Notes: a model not told the origin generated them from the letters alone. A stretch of 64,000 nucleotides of DNA from Lethocerus indicus (GCA_019843655.1 JACDQD010000004.1:4278001-4342000); one strand, 5' to 3'; shown: positions 28,723-41,842, counted from the stretch's first letter. Program-made: numbers and translations.

Positions 28723-30970
28723 AGCTCTTTGGGCTTCCGCTTTAATCTCGCCCCTCCCCTCAACCCCTTCACCCCCTTCCACCCACACAACCCCGCGAGC
28801 GTCGATATTGAGCGCGTACGGCGTACGACGTCTACCCCGTAGCCTCCACACAAATACGCGTGCACGTACACTGTGGCGACGGGCACACGGAGGAGGCATA
28901 ATTATAAATATTAAAAAAAAAAAAAAACCCAACCGAGTCACAACACCGAGAGGAGGGGGTTGGTTGGGGGAGTCGCGGAAAGAGACACGCCCCACACGAG
29001 GGGGTGAAGATTCGACACGGCTCCTAACTCCCCAAGAACCGCTTATTCTCAACCACCTGACCAAACGACTACCCTCATCCATTTCCACTATTAAGAGCTC
29101 ATTCGCATAATGCCTCCGCTCCAAAATAATACTGTCCGAGGGTTGTATTATGGATGAATTGAAGGATAATGTAAAATTGTATAAGCAAAAAAAAAAGATA
29201 CGACGTTGCGTTGGATTTTTGTGAATGCCATTCTTACACAACAGGACCGATAAAAAAATATAAAAAGTCAATACAAAGAGACGATCCTACAGATGAATGA
29301 TAACCAAAATTACATAATTGTACTTATTAGTAGTAATGCTACCCTGAAATTGGAGAGTGTTTGAGTACACAGCCCATTTAGACTCAGGGGGAACAGATAG
29401 TACCAAATATTGGAATAGTGTCAGTAATTTCACAGTTTAACTGAAAAAACAATTAAAGGATTAAACGTGTAATAAACCAAACATTATCGACCGGGCTCTA
29501 ATTTCTGCATACCAAGTGTTGTCCCCAGTGTGCTGCCTCACGGTGCAATTTATTTCCGTTCGGCCTCACTGAGGCAACCCGCAGTTCACATCATTATTAT
29601 TAATTGCAAGGTTATTGCTATGGATTAGAATTGCTTAACTATGTTAATTCATCACCGACTAACAATTAAATTAATTTGGCTCCGAAAAGGCCGGCTCTGG
29701 AACCACGTCGCTCATTTGGCCTATAATTATATCGAATATTGGTTGGAATTACGCTTTGAAATCGATGCGTTGAAAAATAGCACCCTATTTTTTCTAGGAG
29801 TGGCGATGTTATTACGTTTTTTCTTGTGTCTTTGAAACGCCAAATATGAAGTTAAAGTGTTCGAATACAGTGATTTTTAGGCTCGTCACTATTCCCCACT
29901 TTAATAATATAATGCAAATAATATATACGAAATTCAATGGGTGGACATAAAACCGATTTAAATTAGAGATCGAATTAGGATGTGAAATTATTTAGGCGAC
30001 GGTGATTGTAAAGATCACAAAGAAAGGACTACGTTTCGTGATCTGCCACGGAGTTTCTTTCAAATTAAAGGAACGTTATACCGGACCATTAGAGGTTTTC
30101 TCCTAAAAACTCCTATTTGTAAGGGGTTTTATTTTCTCTCTATAAATACTATAATTTTACCATCCTAATTAAGGTATGTATCAATTGTTGAGGTTGTCAG
30201 AAACATGAATTCTGAGAATAAAGAGTATAGAAAAAATCCAGTAAGGATGGTTAAGAGAAAATAACTTTTGTACAGAATAGATCATTAGTTTGTGGCTTAA
30301 ATCATCGCCCCATATTTTTTCCGACCCACCTTTTTCGCCCGCCACTTCGAGTCTCTCTACATAGCTCGCCATATATTTCAAGCGGGCGTCCAGCTTTCGA
30401 AAGCCGATCTGACCAAGTACAAAGCGCAAATATAATAACTGAGCGACTCCCGCCGAAGGCTATACTTGACGTCAGGACGTCTGCCGCAGGACGCAGTCCG
30501 CCATAAGTCAAAGATAAGATTGCGTACAATCAATATCAATGCGCCACGTTTGTCGCTCCCAACTAACTTGAACCGGAAATTGCTAATGCAAATAACAGAA
30601 TGTTCATGTGCATTTCGAGACCGATATTAGAATGAAAAGTTTTAAAAATCCTATTTCCGATCGTTTACCTACACAAGTAAAATTTCGAACCACAGTTTTC
30701 TCGACAATCGGGATATTGCGGGCGTAAAAAGGAACGCCCTACGGAACGGTTTAATCCCAGAGTAAGGAGGCGTCGAGCTGGCTTCCAGTTGAACTCCTTT
30801 TTGTTTGCTTTACTGCTGGCAAAAATAAGATATACGCTATCATCGCTCGTGCAATATTCCTCCTCCTCCTCACGCGGCTAACGCCCATCGTAAATAGCAA
30901 TCCTTAGTACAGCGAATTCAGTCTCGGTACACTATATTACTTAGAGAATCCTATTCTACGATGGGTAGAA
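28723..30970. other. Non-coding DNA, no gene seen
   Basis: GC-rich until about 29000, then AT-rich. It contains an A15 run at about 28913-28927, an A10 run near 29188, and ATGCAAAT octamers at 29912-29919 and 30586-30593, both followed by AA in the sense of ATGCAAATAA. No coding feature is seen. Confidence 0.5.
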
Positions 30971-31173
30971 ATCGATAGACCAAGCGAGGGGAGGCAGAAA
31001 GTCGATTGAACTAAGAAATACAATATAAAATATTCCGGGAGAAAAGTTGATCGCAAACTATTTTTTATGAGTGTTATTAGAAATAACTATATTTGATAAT
31101 AAGTTGAGTAGTTCCCGCCGTTATTTAATAATTTCAACGTCCAAATATCATCAAGGTTCAGGAATTCGTGTAC

Positions 31174-31404
31174 CGTGTGCTATCAGTTATGCACAACCAG
31201 ACTGTATTAGCCAATACAGTTTTGCCGAGAATTCAACTTGACTTTGTTTAAGCCGAAAAACTATTACTGGACTCGTTTCTTCGTCCACCGACTGATTCAC
31301 GATACAAAGAGAATGGATTTAAGTAATGTAATTTTAGAGGAAACATTTTTTAAACTTTCTGTTATCGGCCTTCACCCGTCATGTTAAACCGAAATTCGGG
31401 GAAC
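31174..31404 (+). repeat. Long inverted repeat, left arm
   Basis: Aligned by eye with the reverse complement of 31976-32203, it is roughly 85% identical over about 220 bases, including a 38-base perfect block and a 24-base perfect block at the inner end. It has a 9-base insertion near 31221-31229 absent from the other arm. Its outer portion includes the small palindrome ACTGTATT-AGCC-AATACAGT (31201-31220). A transcript through both arms would fold into a long imperfect hairpin. Confidence 0.85.
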
Positions 31405-31975
31405 CACCTTCGTTTTCACGGCGATGACAATTCAAGGATAACAATAACGATTCCTTTCTCGTAAAATTACACATAGTTAAGTATTTAAATCAAGTACGAA
31501 TAACGTTATTTGGCTTTAGAAGAAACGGGCTCGTCGGACACCATAAAACATCAAATATGGAGCGGTCACGTCCTGAATCCTCGCCGAGGTGAACGTCTCT
31601 AAGTTTGTCCGAGGTCGTGAACGCACGGACCGTTCAGAATGCCGTCTTATTATGCACGAACTGTGTTGTTTACATCGGAACGATTCGAAGATTTCTTTCT
31701 CAACTCAAATCAAATCGAAATGGTATTGGCGATCCCATGCAGCGGTAGATGGCTCTTATTGCGGACGGGGGGACGATATCGGATCGTTTATGGGTCTTCG
31801 GCAGGAATCGAATATTTTATTAGCATTATTAGGAAATACGGACATTTCTCGGTTACACTAAGAAATTTCAACATATTTCAAAACCGGTATATTGCTTTAC
31901 TATTTTACCGTTTGTCTTTTTTTCACTCAAATGTGCCTCGTGTTGTGGCAGCACTGTAGAAAGAAATATGCTATT
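31405..31975. other. Spacer of the long inverted repeat
   Basis: 571 bases between the two arms. It contains copy A of the 39-base direct repeat (31587-31625). Two overlapping plus-strand open frames (31589-31861, 90 codons; 31639-31959, 106 codons) start in this spacer, but neither resembles a transposase or any family I know. I leave them uncalled, noting only that they are the sole open frames in the loop. Confidence 0.6.
31587..31625 (+). repeat. 39-base direct repeat, copy A
   Basis: Matches 32425-32463 at about 35 of 39 positions, including a perfect GTTTGTCCGAGGTCGTGA block. It lies inside the spacer of the inverted repeat. Confidence 0.85.
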
Positions 31976-32203
31976 GTTCCCCGAATTTCGGTTTAACATG
32001 ACGAGTGAAGGTCGTTTCAAATATTAGGACGTTTCAAAAATGTCTCCTCTGAAATTACATTACCTAAAATCCATTCTCTCTGTATCGTGAGTCAGTCGGT
32101 GGACGAAGTAGCGAGTCGATTAATAGTTTTTCGGCTTAAACAAAGTCAAGTTGAATTCCTGTATTGGCTAATACAGTCTGGCTGTGCGGAACTAATAGTA
32201 CCG
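31976..32203 (-). repeat. Long inverted repeat, right arm
   Basis: Reverse-complement partner of 31174-31404. The inner end is perfectly matched for 24 bases and the outer end fades around 32200. Divergence is concentrated near 32017-32035, where the arms differ in length by a few bases. Substitutions are spread through both arms, so the inversion is not recent or is not under homogenisation. Confidence 0.85.
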
Positions 32204-32424
32204 CTAATGAAGATGGCCAGCGGCCGAAACCGGTCTGGCAAAAGACCTAACCAGCGAGGGGAGACAGAAACACACGAAATCTATGGCTTACTGTATACTT
32301 TTAAGTAATATCCGGGGTAAAAATGCTAGTTTAATGTGGATTGAGCCCGTGAACGTCCGATGGGAAGTTGGCCTTTAGAATGGGGCCGGGGCGATGCTAT
32401 TACCGAAAAAACGGGCGGGCGAGG

Positions 32425-32463
32425 AGGTGAACGTCTTTGGGTTTGTCCGAGGTCGTGAGCGCC
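32425..32463 (+). repeat. 39-base direct repeat, copy B
   Basis: Direct copy of 31587-31625, located about 220 bases outside the right arm. Copy A lies about 180 bases inside the left arm, a similar offset, and weak similarity (TTGGC-TTTAGAA) precedes both copies. This suggests a larger duplicated unit in which the arm was inverted. Confidence 0.8.
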
Positions 32464-35400
32464 GGACTCCGGCCCAGCCCAACAAGGAAGATTCGGCAAC
32501 GCTGCAATGTACTGTTAAACCGCTGCAATTTGCTCTCCTATCTGTGCGCCCCCCTCCTCCATAGCCCCCCTCAACCATAGCCCCCCCTCATCCCACGACA
32601 CGCCACCGCATCCCACAAGGGGGCCAGATAGCAGACAGTCTCCTTCCTCCCGGTGGCACCTCTCTACTCCGCCGGCAGTGTTCTGCCCGGTCAGAACCGC
32701 CGCCTAATTAGACCGCATCCGCTTTGGCCGCACCACTTTTGGCCCCGGCGCCAAAACGGTTTCGCAAACTGAGGGTCCAAGGAAAAGGCCAAAAATTGAG
32801 CGATTGCCCCAACTATTTTGGCCGCATCACAGCCAACGCTGAGATATACAACGTCCTATCCTCTACTACGAAAGGTTAACATATTCGTTATAGCCGGTTG
32901 GTTACGGTATACTGAGCGCCGTCCTGTCTGCGCGCTACGGCACTACGAAAGTCATAGCGGCAGTCCACCTTTCATTTCCGCATATTCGCCCAATCAACCT
33001 TCTCGGTAGTAAAATATATTGCCGGTCGCACAGCCGAGATAAACCCGCACAAAACACGAGGGTAAAAACATAATAAGATGGCCTGTTATTCGTCGTCGAA
33101 TTAAAAAAAAAGAAAAAAGAAAAAGAAATAAGTACCGGCTATCGCATAAACGGGGGCCCTCCGAACTCATTCGGTTAGCTCACGTTTCTAGCCGGTTTGC
33201 GCAACTCGGTCAGTTGGCTCGTTTCCTTTTACGAAAACGGCACCCGGGTGTAGAGCCGCGACCCGCCCCCTCCTCCCTCCCTCCCTCCTCTGTTGGTATC
33301 GTAACGCCGAATATTCGACGAGCGGGACAATTGGAAAGGCGGTGGTCCAATTGGAGTTTTTTCGTCCGGATTTTCGGCGTTGCACATTCTCGAGGCGAAA
33401 TAGCGGTCGGCCCTGCGGCTTGGAAAGGGGGGATTTTCACGCGGCGGAAAACTCATTTTACGGTCCGTTTGAATCTTCCAAGGCTCCGCGGAGGTTTTGA
33501 GGTCTTCCGCAATTCCTCAAATTTTAAAATTCAACCCGGCCGGACGGCGATACCGACGCCCCGAAAGAGAATTTCATAGCGTTAATACTGATCTCAAGCT
33601 CCTACTAAAAAAAAAACAATGGAATGAGTACAGATTCTAAAGCGGTAATTAATCTAGCTAGCTAATTATTATCTCGTAGCGCCCCGTTTGCGCATTTGCC
33701 CTTTAACGCCGCTATTTGGGTTATGTAAGTTCGTAAATATTTAAAACATTTAATCGGCCATGAATATGCAATCGCTAACGAAGCGAAGAGAAAATGATTT
33801 AAGGACACGCCAAATAAAAATGAATCAGTCTGCCGCTCTCAAGAGGCTAGTACGAAACTGGCGACATAAAGAAAAATTTGGGCCGTTCATTCATATACAT
33901 TTGAAACGCGTTTGTCTTTAATTGTTTATATTTATCGAATGGAACTAATATTTAGTTCATCGCTTAGCAAAATCGAATGCCTAGTTTTCGTGGGCTCACT
34001 CCTGCCGTAAATACAGATCACATATACGCCGAAGTGCGCTTTAAAATGTGTGCCAGGAAATCTTCGGAACGCTGTTTAAGGCACGTTTATCTATTTGTTT
34101 TTAAAGGACAGAATGTTCGTACGAGAAAAATACTCACTGGATATATTCGTGTTTTATCCAAATGAAAGAAAGCCTACTCCTGGTGTAATAATAGAAACGA
34201 ATTAGGCACGCATAACAAAACTGAAACCCCGCTGCACAGTCTAGAGGCGACTAAAGAGGACGTTCGTATCATTATTTGTACAATACCTTTCCTTCTCTGC
34301 CACTCTACCACGGCCATCCAATAGGAAATTACCTCAGTTGGAAATATTTTGCTGAAAATAGTGCGGAATCGTAGGAAAAGAAAGGAAACAACAGCCGAGA
34401 GTAGCGGGCCCGCTAATTGCCCCCGGATATTGCGTACCGGCGGTCAGCCGCTTAAGAATCCAATTCAACGACCTCTCCAACAGCAATTATGTAACAGATA
34501 TGTTGGACACGCCAGTCTCAACTGATTCAGCTACTCAGAAATTACCCAATAATATATACTCCAAAATTTCGCAGGCCTACAAAACCAGGACAAACGGCTC
34601 AGAATTAATTGAAATGAATAATGATTGGTAGAAAAACCCATCAACAGGAATGATAACTGGGCTGCTTTGATACCACATAACGTGTTCTGGTATTTTACTG
34701 GTCTAGACTGCTTAGCGAATGACGAAAAAATCAGTATTGGGACAAAATATTTTGACAATAATTGGAGGATAATTAAAACGGTGTGAAATATAAGTAGTTT
34801 ACACCCATACAATACAACGAGACAACATAACAATAAAAGAAATATATTCCACCATTAATTTTAAACAGAGGTTTTAAAAAGGAATAAATTTTTTGTAATA
34901 CACCAGATTGATACACCAGAACCCGTGCTGTTCAGCACAGATCGGACCTTACAATCCACAGTAAGCACTATTTACAATCCACACAAGTAATAGACAACCT
35001 TATCAGGCCTTCTTTTTGTAGATGCAATGGATGTAAAACCTCCAATGTATGTTGTACACGCAATGGCAGATTCCACTGAGCCATTGTTTACCTCAAACGG
35101 AGGAAAAACCGGCTGAACGGCGTAGAAATACTAAACCGTTGACACATTGAAGGAATATTAAATAGAAAAGGACTCGAACCTCGGACACAAGTGTCGCGAT
35201 TCATAAGAAAGAGTCTTTTCGTCTCATTTCCGATTCCCTAACTATATGATTTCGATTTAAATCTGATCTTAATCAAGGTAGTGGATACTAGACTAGCGGT
35301 AATTTTCCCCTGAGTCTCCCTCCTGAATAATAAGATAACCCTATAAAAATTACTGTTTACTGAATGCTCTATTAAGGCCTACCTGAATCCCACCCGGGCG

Positions 35401-38400
35401 TGCTTTTACCGGTGTCCTCCATGTCGGCCGTGTTCTCAGGGAAACGTCCCCGTGTCCGGCACTGAGAGGCGGCCTGTTTGGCCCACCCGTTTTATCTGTC
35501 GGTAGTCCTTCCGTACGTGTTTGCCGCTTCCGCTCCGGCACATTAGTCCGAAGACTTGACAGGTTTATTTAGCGCCAATCCAATATGGGGGTGGGCGCGC
35601 CAGGAGCAGAGCGGGCCGCCCATTAACGCGAATAATAATATTTTGTTAATGATTTACATTTATTACACGTCTATCGATCATAAGATAAGTAGCGGCCGTG
35701 GGCGGCCTTGGTCGCCCGAGGTTTGAGGTTTCAGCACGTAAAGGGTATTAATTTTGTCACCGCTCTGTAGTTAATGCAATTAACGAATTAGTGTATCGAA
35801 TTTCGCCGTTTCAAAATAGTCGTCGATAGAAGCTAAAATCTGATTTTTCTATAGAATTCTACGAAAGCATTTGGACAACAATGTTTTCTAATATTAGATA
35901 ATACCGTGATACCGATGGTATCATGATGATATGGTTGGTATTCGTGATGTGGCTTTTAAATGTAAATACCCATCTGCGAGACTGTAGAATTTACATTTTA
36001 ATTAATTGGTCTTTTTTAACATTCTAGTGGGAGTATCCGGAAGGGCGGTAGTCGACGATTCGTACGGTAAGTAAACATCGCCAAAAAAATGGAATATCGG
36101 ATTTAGTAGCACATATATGTACTACTTAAACAGCATCCGAAATTATAACTTGGATTTCTATTTACGAAAAACCGAGTATCGTGCAGGCAAAAAGTCAATG
36201 CATAAATAATACCGCCCATAGGAGACCGTCATGCTACTTAATAATGGAGGGCATAATAAATTTGCCCCCGCGGGACCGAACTCCAGTTTGGTGGACGTTC
36301 GGCCGAAACACGCTGGCGAAAATATTTCTCGGCGGAGGCGGAATATCCCTGAGAAAATCTGGAAAATTAAACCGAACGATGAACAATACACGGGGCCCGG
36401 TGAATGGGCCGGTGAAATGTAATAATGCGGCATTAAATAATGAACGATTCCCGGCGGGCGGCCCCGGCCGGCGTTTACCCTGAATTAACCGTCTCTAAAA
36501 ATTGGAGCCGATCGATAAAAACGCTAGAGCTTCCCAAGCAGCCTGCTATTTTTACTCAGCATTCTCGATTTCACATTCGGCGAAAATTAACTTATCCTCA
36601 ACTCGAATCGTAAGATCAAATTTGAGCATATCGTTATAGTTTCGGCTCAGAATGCTCTTAGATCTATGTATTTGATTTTGGTAGTCCACGTTATTTTCTC
36701 TTCTCTCGCTTCTATTTTTTTGATCCTACAGTGTTTTCCAGATTCCAGCCGTCATCAGTTATGTTCAGAGGGATACAGTAGTGTAGTACAAACAGAATAA
36801 AAGAAATTAAACGACCAAAAAATCGAATGAGTGATTTCAAAATAACTATAATTCTATAGTAATGAAAGCTAAATGGCCATTATAGCGCATGAGCGTATTG
36901 AATCATCTGCATAGGTGAAAAGAAACTGCGCGGGTTTAAACAAACAAAATAATTCAAACAATTTAAATAAAATTGTAAAATATAGCCGGTCAGTAACAAT
37001 ATTCCAGTTTCACACATGCGAACCAGAAGAGAGAATGAACGGAAAAAAGTACCCGTACTCTGTCCAGGCTATGGGCTTGATGATAAACCTGTAATCATGA
37101 GAGCCTATAAAAACCGAATAACCCGGGATAACTCAGGTTGGTAATTTGAAAAACTAAACAGAATGCGCTAGTATTTAAACTACTTTGAAAATTTCAATCG
37201 CCAGATTTATAATCCCGGAAAGTGAACACCTCAAACTTAAACTGGGCAAACGACTTCTTTACTATAAACCCCCCGGTCACCGAAGAAGACAACTCCAGTT
37301 TCAACTTTCTCCTCCGATACAACCAGGAAAACGCTGATAAATAAGAACGGCCGCTCGTATTTTGATAATAAATTTTTTGGAAGTGACTGTAATTTGGTTT
37401 TAATTTTCAGTTGACCTCCGAGTTCGGCTTTCTCCGTCCGCTCAAATTGCCGGTTCGGATCGTGACCAGCGTTATGGATATGACCGAAACCGATTTTTTT
37501 AATGTTGGAGCCAAGAACGTAAATCATACAGGATATAATGTTTATACTGTACAGGAAATCATATTGATGGAAACTGTCCGTACGAACGAGTCCGATTCGA
37601 ATAACTAACCGAGAAGGTGCTGCCCGTAATTATTAACACACGAAATTTAAGATAACAATATTACACATCAAATTAACGCTAAGGAAGGTTAGCAAGACTA
37701 CATAGGTTGAACCGGTCTTGGTAACGCGCAAGTTTCCAGGCAAAATTGAGAGAAATACTTTTACACGTGCCAACCAGAAGCGATGTAAATGAAATTGGCA
37801 ATTTTCATTTTTCGTTTATCCTGGTAGATTGGTTCAAGGTTCGATTCCCCGTACGTTCGGAATTTCTACGCTAAAGCGGATTTAGTAGCATCGGGTGGCG
37901 CCAGAAACTTGAAAGGTTCCGGATGCTCAAACGCGCGCACATATCCAAAGAAGATTGGCCCGAAAAATGGCAATAAAAAGGATGTCATAAAATATTCCAC
38001 TTTTAATGGCACACAAGAAAGTCATTCAAATTAAGTGGCCATAAAAACTCGGCAACTCTATCCCGGTTTTTAATCCCAATTTGCAATTCCATAACCTAAA
38101 ATGTATTGCATCACTTCTCTCTCACACTTCGGCGCGACAGAAGACCAAGGATAACCGTAAACGGGTATATTGGGCGAGATCAATTGGGAAATAAAGCAAC
38201 GGCAACGGGGCAAACATAAAACCCATATCTGGACCGTTTACGTTTACTTTTGGCGTAGCTTGTTAAAAATGAAAGTCTGTCCACTGCGGTTATTGTGTAA
38301 AGCACAATTAGGCAATCGTATTGTGGGGCGGGCGGGGGCGATAGCGGTGGGTCCTACTTCCCGCATCCGAAAACAAAGCCGAAGGGCCTCCCCATTTTCA

Positions 38401-38469
38401 GCCCCAGGCTTTGGCTAAACAGTCACGTCCGACTCAGATCCGGCCCCAAACTGGAGGATATGCGCCTGT
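32464..38469. other. Non-coding DNA, no gene seen
   Basis: About 6 kb. GC-rich at 32464-32800 and 33250-33580, including a CCCTCCTCCCTCCC tract at about 33266-33291; AT-rich elsewhere. Small symmetric motifs: paired TAATTA-type homeodomain cores around CTAGCTAG (33646-33668), TGATACC-GAT-GGTATCA (35907-35923) and a near-palindrome at 36105-36126. Open frames of up to 121 codons (33214-33579) overlap equal frames on the other strand and carry no domain. Confidence 0.45.
36105..36126. repeat. 22-base near-palindrome
   Basis: AGTAGC at the left and ACTACT at the right flank the perfect palindrome ACATATATGT, giving a 22-base symmetric site with one mismatched pair. Confidence 0.6.
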
Positions 38470-38522
38470 GGGAGGAGCGGGAGCGGGAGCGGGTGTGGGG
38501 GTGTGGGGTGAGGGGTGAGGGG
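38470..38522 (+). other. Strong G-quadruplex-type tract
   Basis: Eight runs of three to five G within 53 bases: a GGGAGC-type tandem at the left, then GGGGG, GGGG and a GGGGTGA tandem at the right. Several alternative quadruplexes could form. It is the most G-run-dense segment of the window and resembles a short minisatellite made of two related units. Confidence 0.85.
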
Positions 38523-41500
38523 TTCAGGCGCTGACCCACCGACCCGCCGCTCACTCCCGAATGCCAATGTCGGCCATAGAAAATTAAGACAGTTTCATTC
38601 AAGCGCATTAGACGATTCGAGATAAACCCTAATATATAGAATGTAAAACCAAACCGAATTCGACAATTTGGAGGGACCGACGCCAACGCGAGGAAAACGT
38701 GTTTCAAATAAACGTTAATAATTTGGCAAAATCACATCCAGTATTGATTACGAAAAGTGAGAGAAAAATGGCAATCAACTTCAGGATATTTGCCCTACCC
38801 CACATACCTTACGGAGCAAGTTTATTTTTATTACTTTATTTATATTTATTACTATATTAAGAGTGTTATAGACAAATTATGTAATTTTTATTTTCTGTGT
38901 TCTATACGGAAAAGGTTCTTTCACTAAAAAATTTTATTTCATTTTTTAATAAATTTCTCGATAACATAATTAGTCGTTATATTGTAGATTGCGATATTAT
39001 GGTAAGAAATAATTATTAATTTCATTAAATTGAAGGGACCTTCCACCGTTCATGAAAACCGAGGTCTGTTGAGGAGGCACGAAATTCTTGAAGATGAAGT
39101 AATTGCGATAAGATCACCACGGTCGTTCTGCTCTGTCTTAATCTAGAGTATTTCTATTTGGGCCGGAGCTGGGAGAGTGGACCGAAAAATGGCGATAAGC
39201 GGGCGAAGCGGCCGGGGCAAAGAAACCTACAACCAGCGCGCCAAAGTACCGTTCGAGGGGAAAAAAAACTTTCACGCTGCAAGTTCACGGTTGAGAGGTT
39301 TAGCTCGACGACGACGACACCGGAGAGGGCCCCGACGGCCGCCGGCTTTCTTTCTGTCTCGGCACACATTCCGAGGGGCGGCCGGCAGAAAGCCGGGAAA
39401 ATCGTGGACGAAGAACGCGAAGCTATAAAAATGTTTCGGGGGCTTTCTTTTTACAAAACTATTCCAGACCGCCGCCGATCATTTACAAACAGTTTCATGG
39501 ACCGCCGAAGGAGTTCACACCGACCGACCGTTTACAAGGTACAACGGTTCTGAGGTTTGTGCAAAAAGAGTGGCATCTTCGATGCAAATCACAATAATTG
39601 GAGAAAATCTAATAAGTGGAATGAAAGGGCCATTTAAACTAGGATCCACTATATCCTATAATTAAAAAATACAATAACGAATGAAAGTGAAAACCACCTT
39701 TAATGCTCGAACGGACCTGGCGCAGATCCCATTCAAAAATAAAAACTGATAAAGCATGCACGGTAGCGTGTATAGTCGGGATGTTTAATGGAAAATTAAG
39801 TCGGTAGCAAATTGAGACATTGTGTATCGAAAAAATCTTCAACCGTTCCGGTAGAAATAGACTTTCGAAAATCATTAACCATTCGATGCATCATTCTGAT
39901 ACAGTATCAAAGAGTGTGTTTTATAATTAAAGGGCCCACTTATAACAGTAATGACGGCCGCGGTGAGGGGTCACGTAGGTAAGAAACGCCGAATTACCAA
40001 CAGGTACGACAAGCGAGAAACAAACGGGCTCGTGCACGGAATTTTGCGGCACATTTTCCTCCAGTATTTTCCTCAATTTCGGGCGATAGCGACTTTTATT
40101 TCTTTTTTTAATAAACGGCGATACATAAATACATCTCCGGCGACAAGAATACGGATAAAAGGGGCCGTTTCGGGTATAACGTGAGGACTGCACGTGGTCA
40201 CAGCGGTGGGAGCCGGGCTTCGTGAAAGGTTAAAAGGAAAACGGTCAGCGTTAACACAACAGAGTAACTGAGTAATGCTGCCGGCGGAGGGCTCTTGGCA
40301 AAACTCCGTCTTCAAAACTGGGCACAGCAGAACAATCTGAGTACCAAAAACGGTTTTTACAGCCCTCGGGAGGCAACCAGTATTGACAGAACAAACTTTC
40401 ACGCGCACTCAAAATTGTTCTACAAGAATCAGTAATTAATGCTTTGTTTCGGTTTTAGACCGAGCAATATAGTCTTCGTGAGAATGGCAACTATCTTGCT
40501 AAAGTATTATCTTACTTTACTCAAATTATTAAGGTTAAAACTGTTTTACGATTCTGCAATTGGATGACTCAAAGACTACTTAATAATAAGGCCGGAATAA
40601 GAAATAATACTCGCAAAGGTGCTGACTTTTAGGCCGATTGAGGCGCGCGCGACTACAAAATACAAAATCGTTGCCCCGGTAATGGCCAGCGATTGTATTT
40701 TGACCCGGTTGGCAACAGGTGGTTAGATGGCACCTTCACCACTGTGCCCCTGCCCCCCCCCCCACGGTCAGACTCATCCCCCGCCAGAGGGGTTTGTTCA
40801 GAATTTATTCAGGCGTGCCTTTCGGCCTCAATCCAAAAACACCGGGCTCAAACCGAACGCGATTAGACGAAAATCCCGGTGACCGTACGAATTTCTACAG
40901 AAAGCCGTTCCGTTTAACCTCAGTGAACCCGGGATTCTAATAAGCGTGACACCATCGATGAAGTGAGTCTTTTTTACGCGGCTCTTAAAAACGCAGCGAT
41001 TACCTCATTTATTATTGTTCCACTAGCTTACGACTGTGTCATTATACTGTACAGCCGATATGGGTCAATGTAATATGATGCAAAGCTATGGATATTGTAA
41101 TATCTAACGGGCAACTAAATATGCCGGAGGACGAGAGAATTCCACTTGGAAACACTACTATTGGTTATTAATTTTGGCCGCTTAGGTGGTTAAGCATACT
41201 ACTCCAAACGCGTTAAACTTCAACGGTTAATTGTAAACCACCCACGTGAAGGGAGCACAGGCGATGCCCTACGAATGAATACTGAGATGTCTCGATGCGT
41301 TGAAGAGAACAAAATTAATTACTAGTAGGCAAGCTAATGGCTTTAATTATTTGAAGCTGTGGCATTGTAGAGTCGGCAGGAAGGTCAGTTCACAAATGGC
41401 TTGACCCGATTAAAAATTCAGAAAGTACCGCGACCTGGGGGGGGGGCGCTCACTTTCTGGGGAATACACACGAGAGGAAGGCGCGAACGAAAGGGATAAA

Positions 41501-41810
41501 ACGGGGATAAAAGGGGGATCGGGGCCGCCGGCTCCATTCAACGGGAAACCTTTTACTTCGGTAGAGAACACGGGCGATACACATACACACCACCGCCATA
41601 GGCTCTCATCACATCCCACAATTATCAGTATCAAACATACACGAGCCCGAATAAGACACGGCTCGCGGGCGCGCCAATTGAGCGGAGATTTTTTTTTCAA
41701 AACACCAAACCTATTATTTAATCCGCCCGAAAGGTTAGCAATATTTATAGGTCAGATTGGAACGCGGGGCGAGCGTACGACCGAGGCGGGGCGTCCCATT
41801 GGCGAAGGTT
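38523..41810. other. Non-coding DNA, no gene seen
   Basis: AT-rich at about 38700-39050 (TTTATTTTTATTACTTTATT-like), GC-rich at 39150-39400, then mixed. One ATGCAAAT octamer is at 39582-39589. C10 and G10 homopolymer runs occur near 40753 and 41440. The 131-codon frame at 39158-39553 is Arg-rich but has no recognisable domain. Confidence 0.5.
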
Positions 41811-41842
41811 TCTCTCTCTTTCTCTCTCTCTCTCTCCCTCCG

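Larger units (their letters stand above)
30974..32463. repeat. Composite duplicated/inverted locus
   Basis: This region holds three sets of related sequence. One is a long inverted repeat (arms 31174-31404 and 31976-32203). The second is a 20-base direct repeat at 30981-31000 and 32251-32270 (2 mismatches). The third is a roughly 39-base direct repeat at 31587-31625 and 32425-32463 (about 4 mismatches). Such nesting suggests duplication plus inversion, as in an old non-autonomous fold-back element or a rearranged repeat. No transposase or clear target-site duplication was found. Confidence 0.6.

Noticed and set aside
28627..29271. 214-codon minus-strand open frame (longest in the window)
   Set aside because: It runs through a polypyrimidine tract and an A15 run, is rich in Glu/Val/Arg for that reason, overlaps a comparable plus-strand frame and has no domain.
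35171..35181. Minus-strand B-box-like GGTTCGAGTCC
   Set aside because: No A-box or cloverleaf on the minus strand at the required distance.
37822..37850. tRNA-like A-box and B-box strings
   Set aside because: A GGTTCGATTCC B-box is present, but the A-box-like string is only a few bases upstream and no acceptor or anticodon stem can be drawn.
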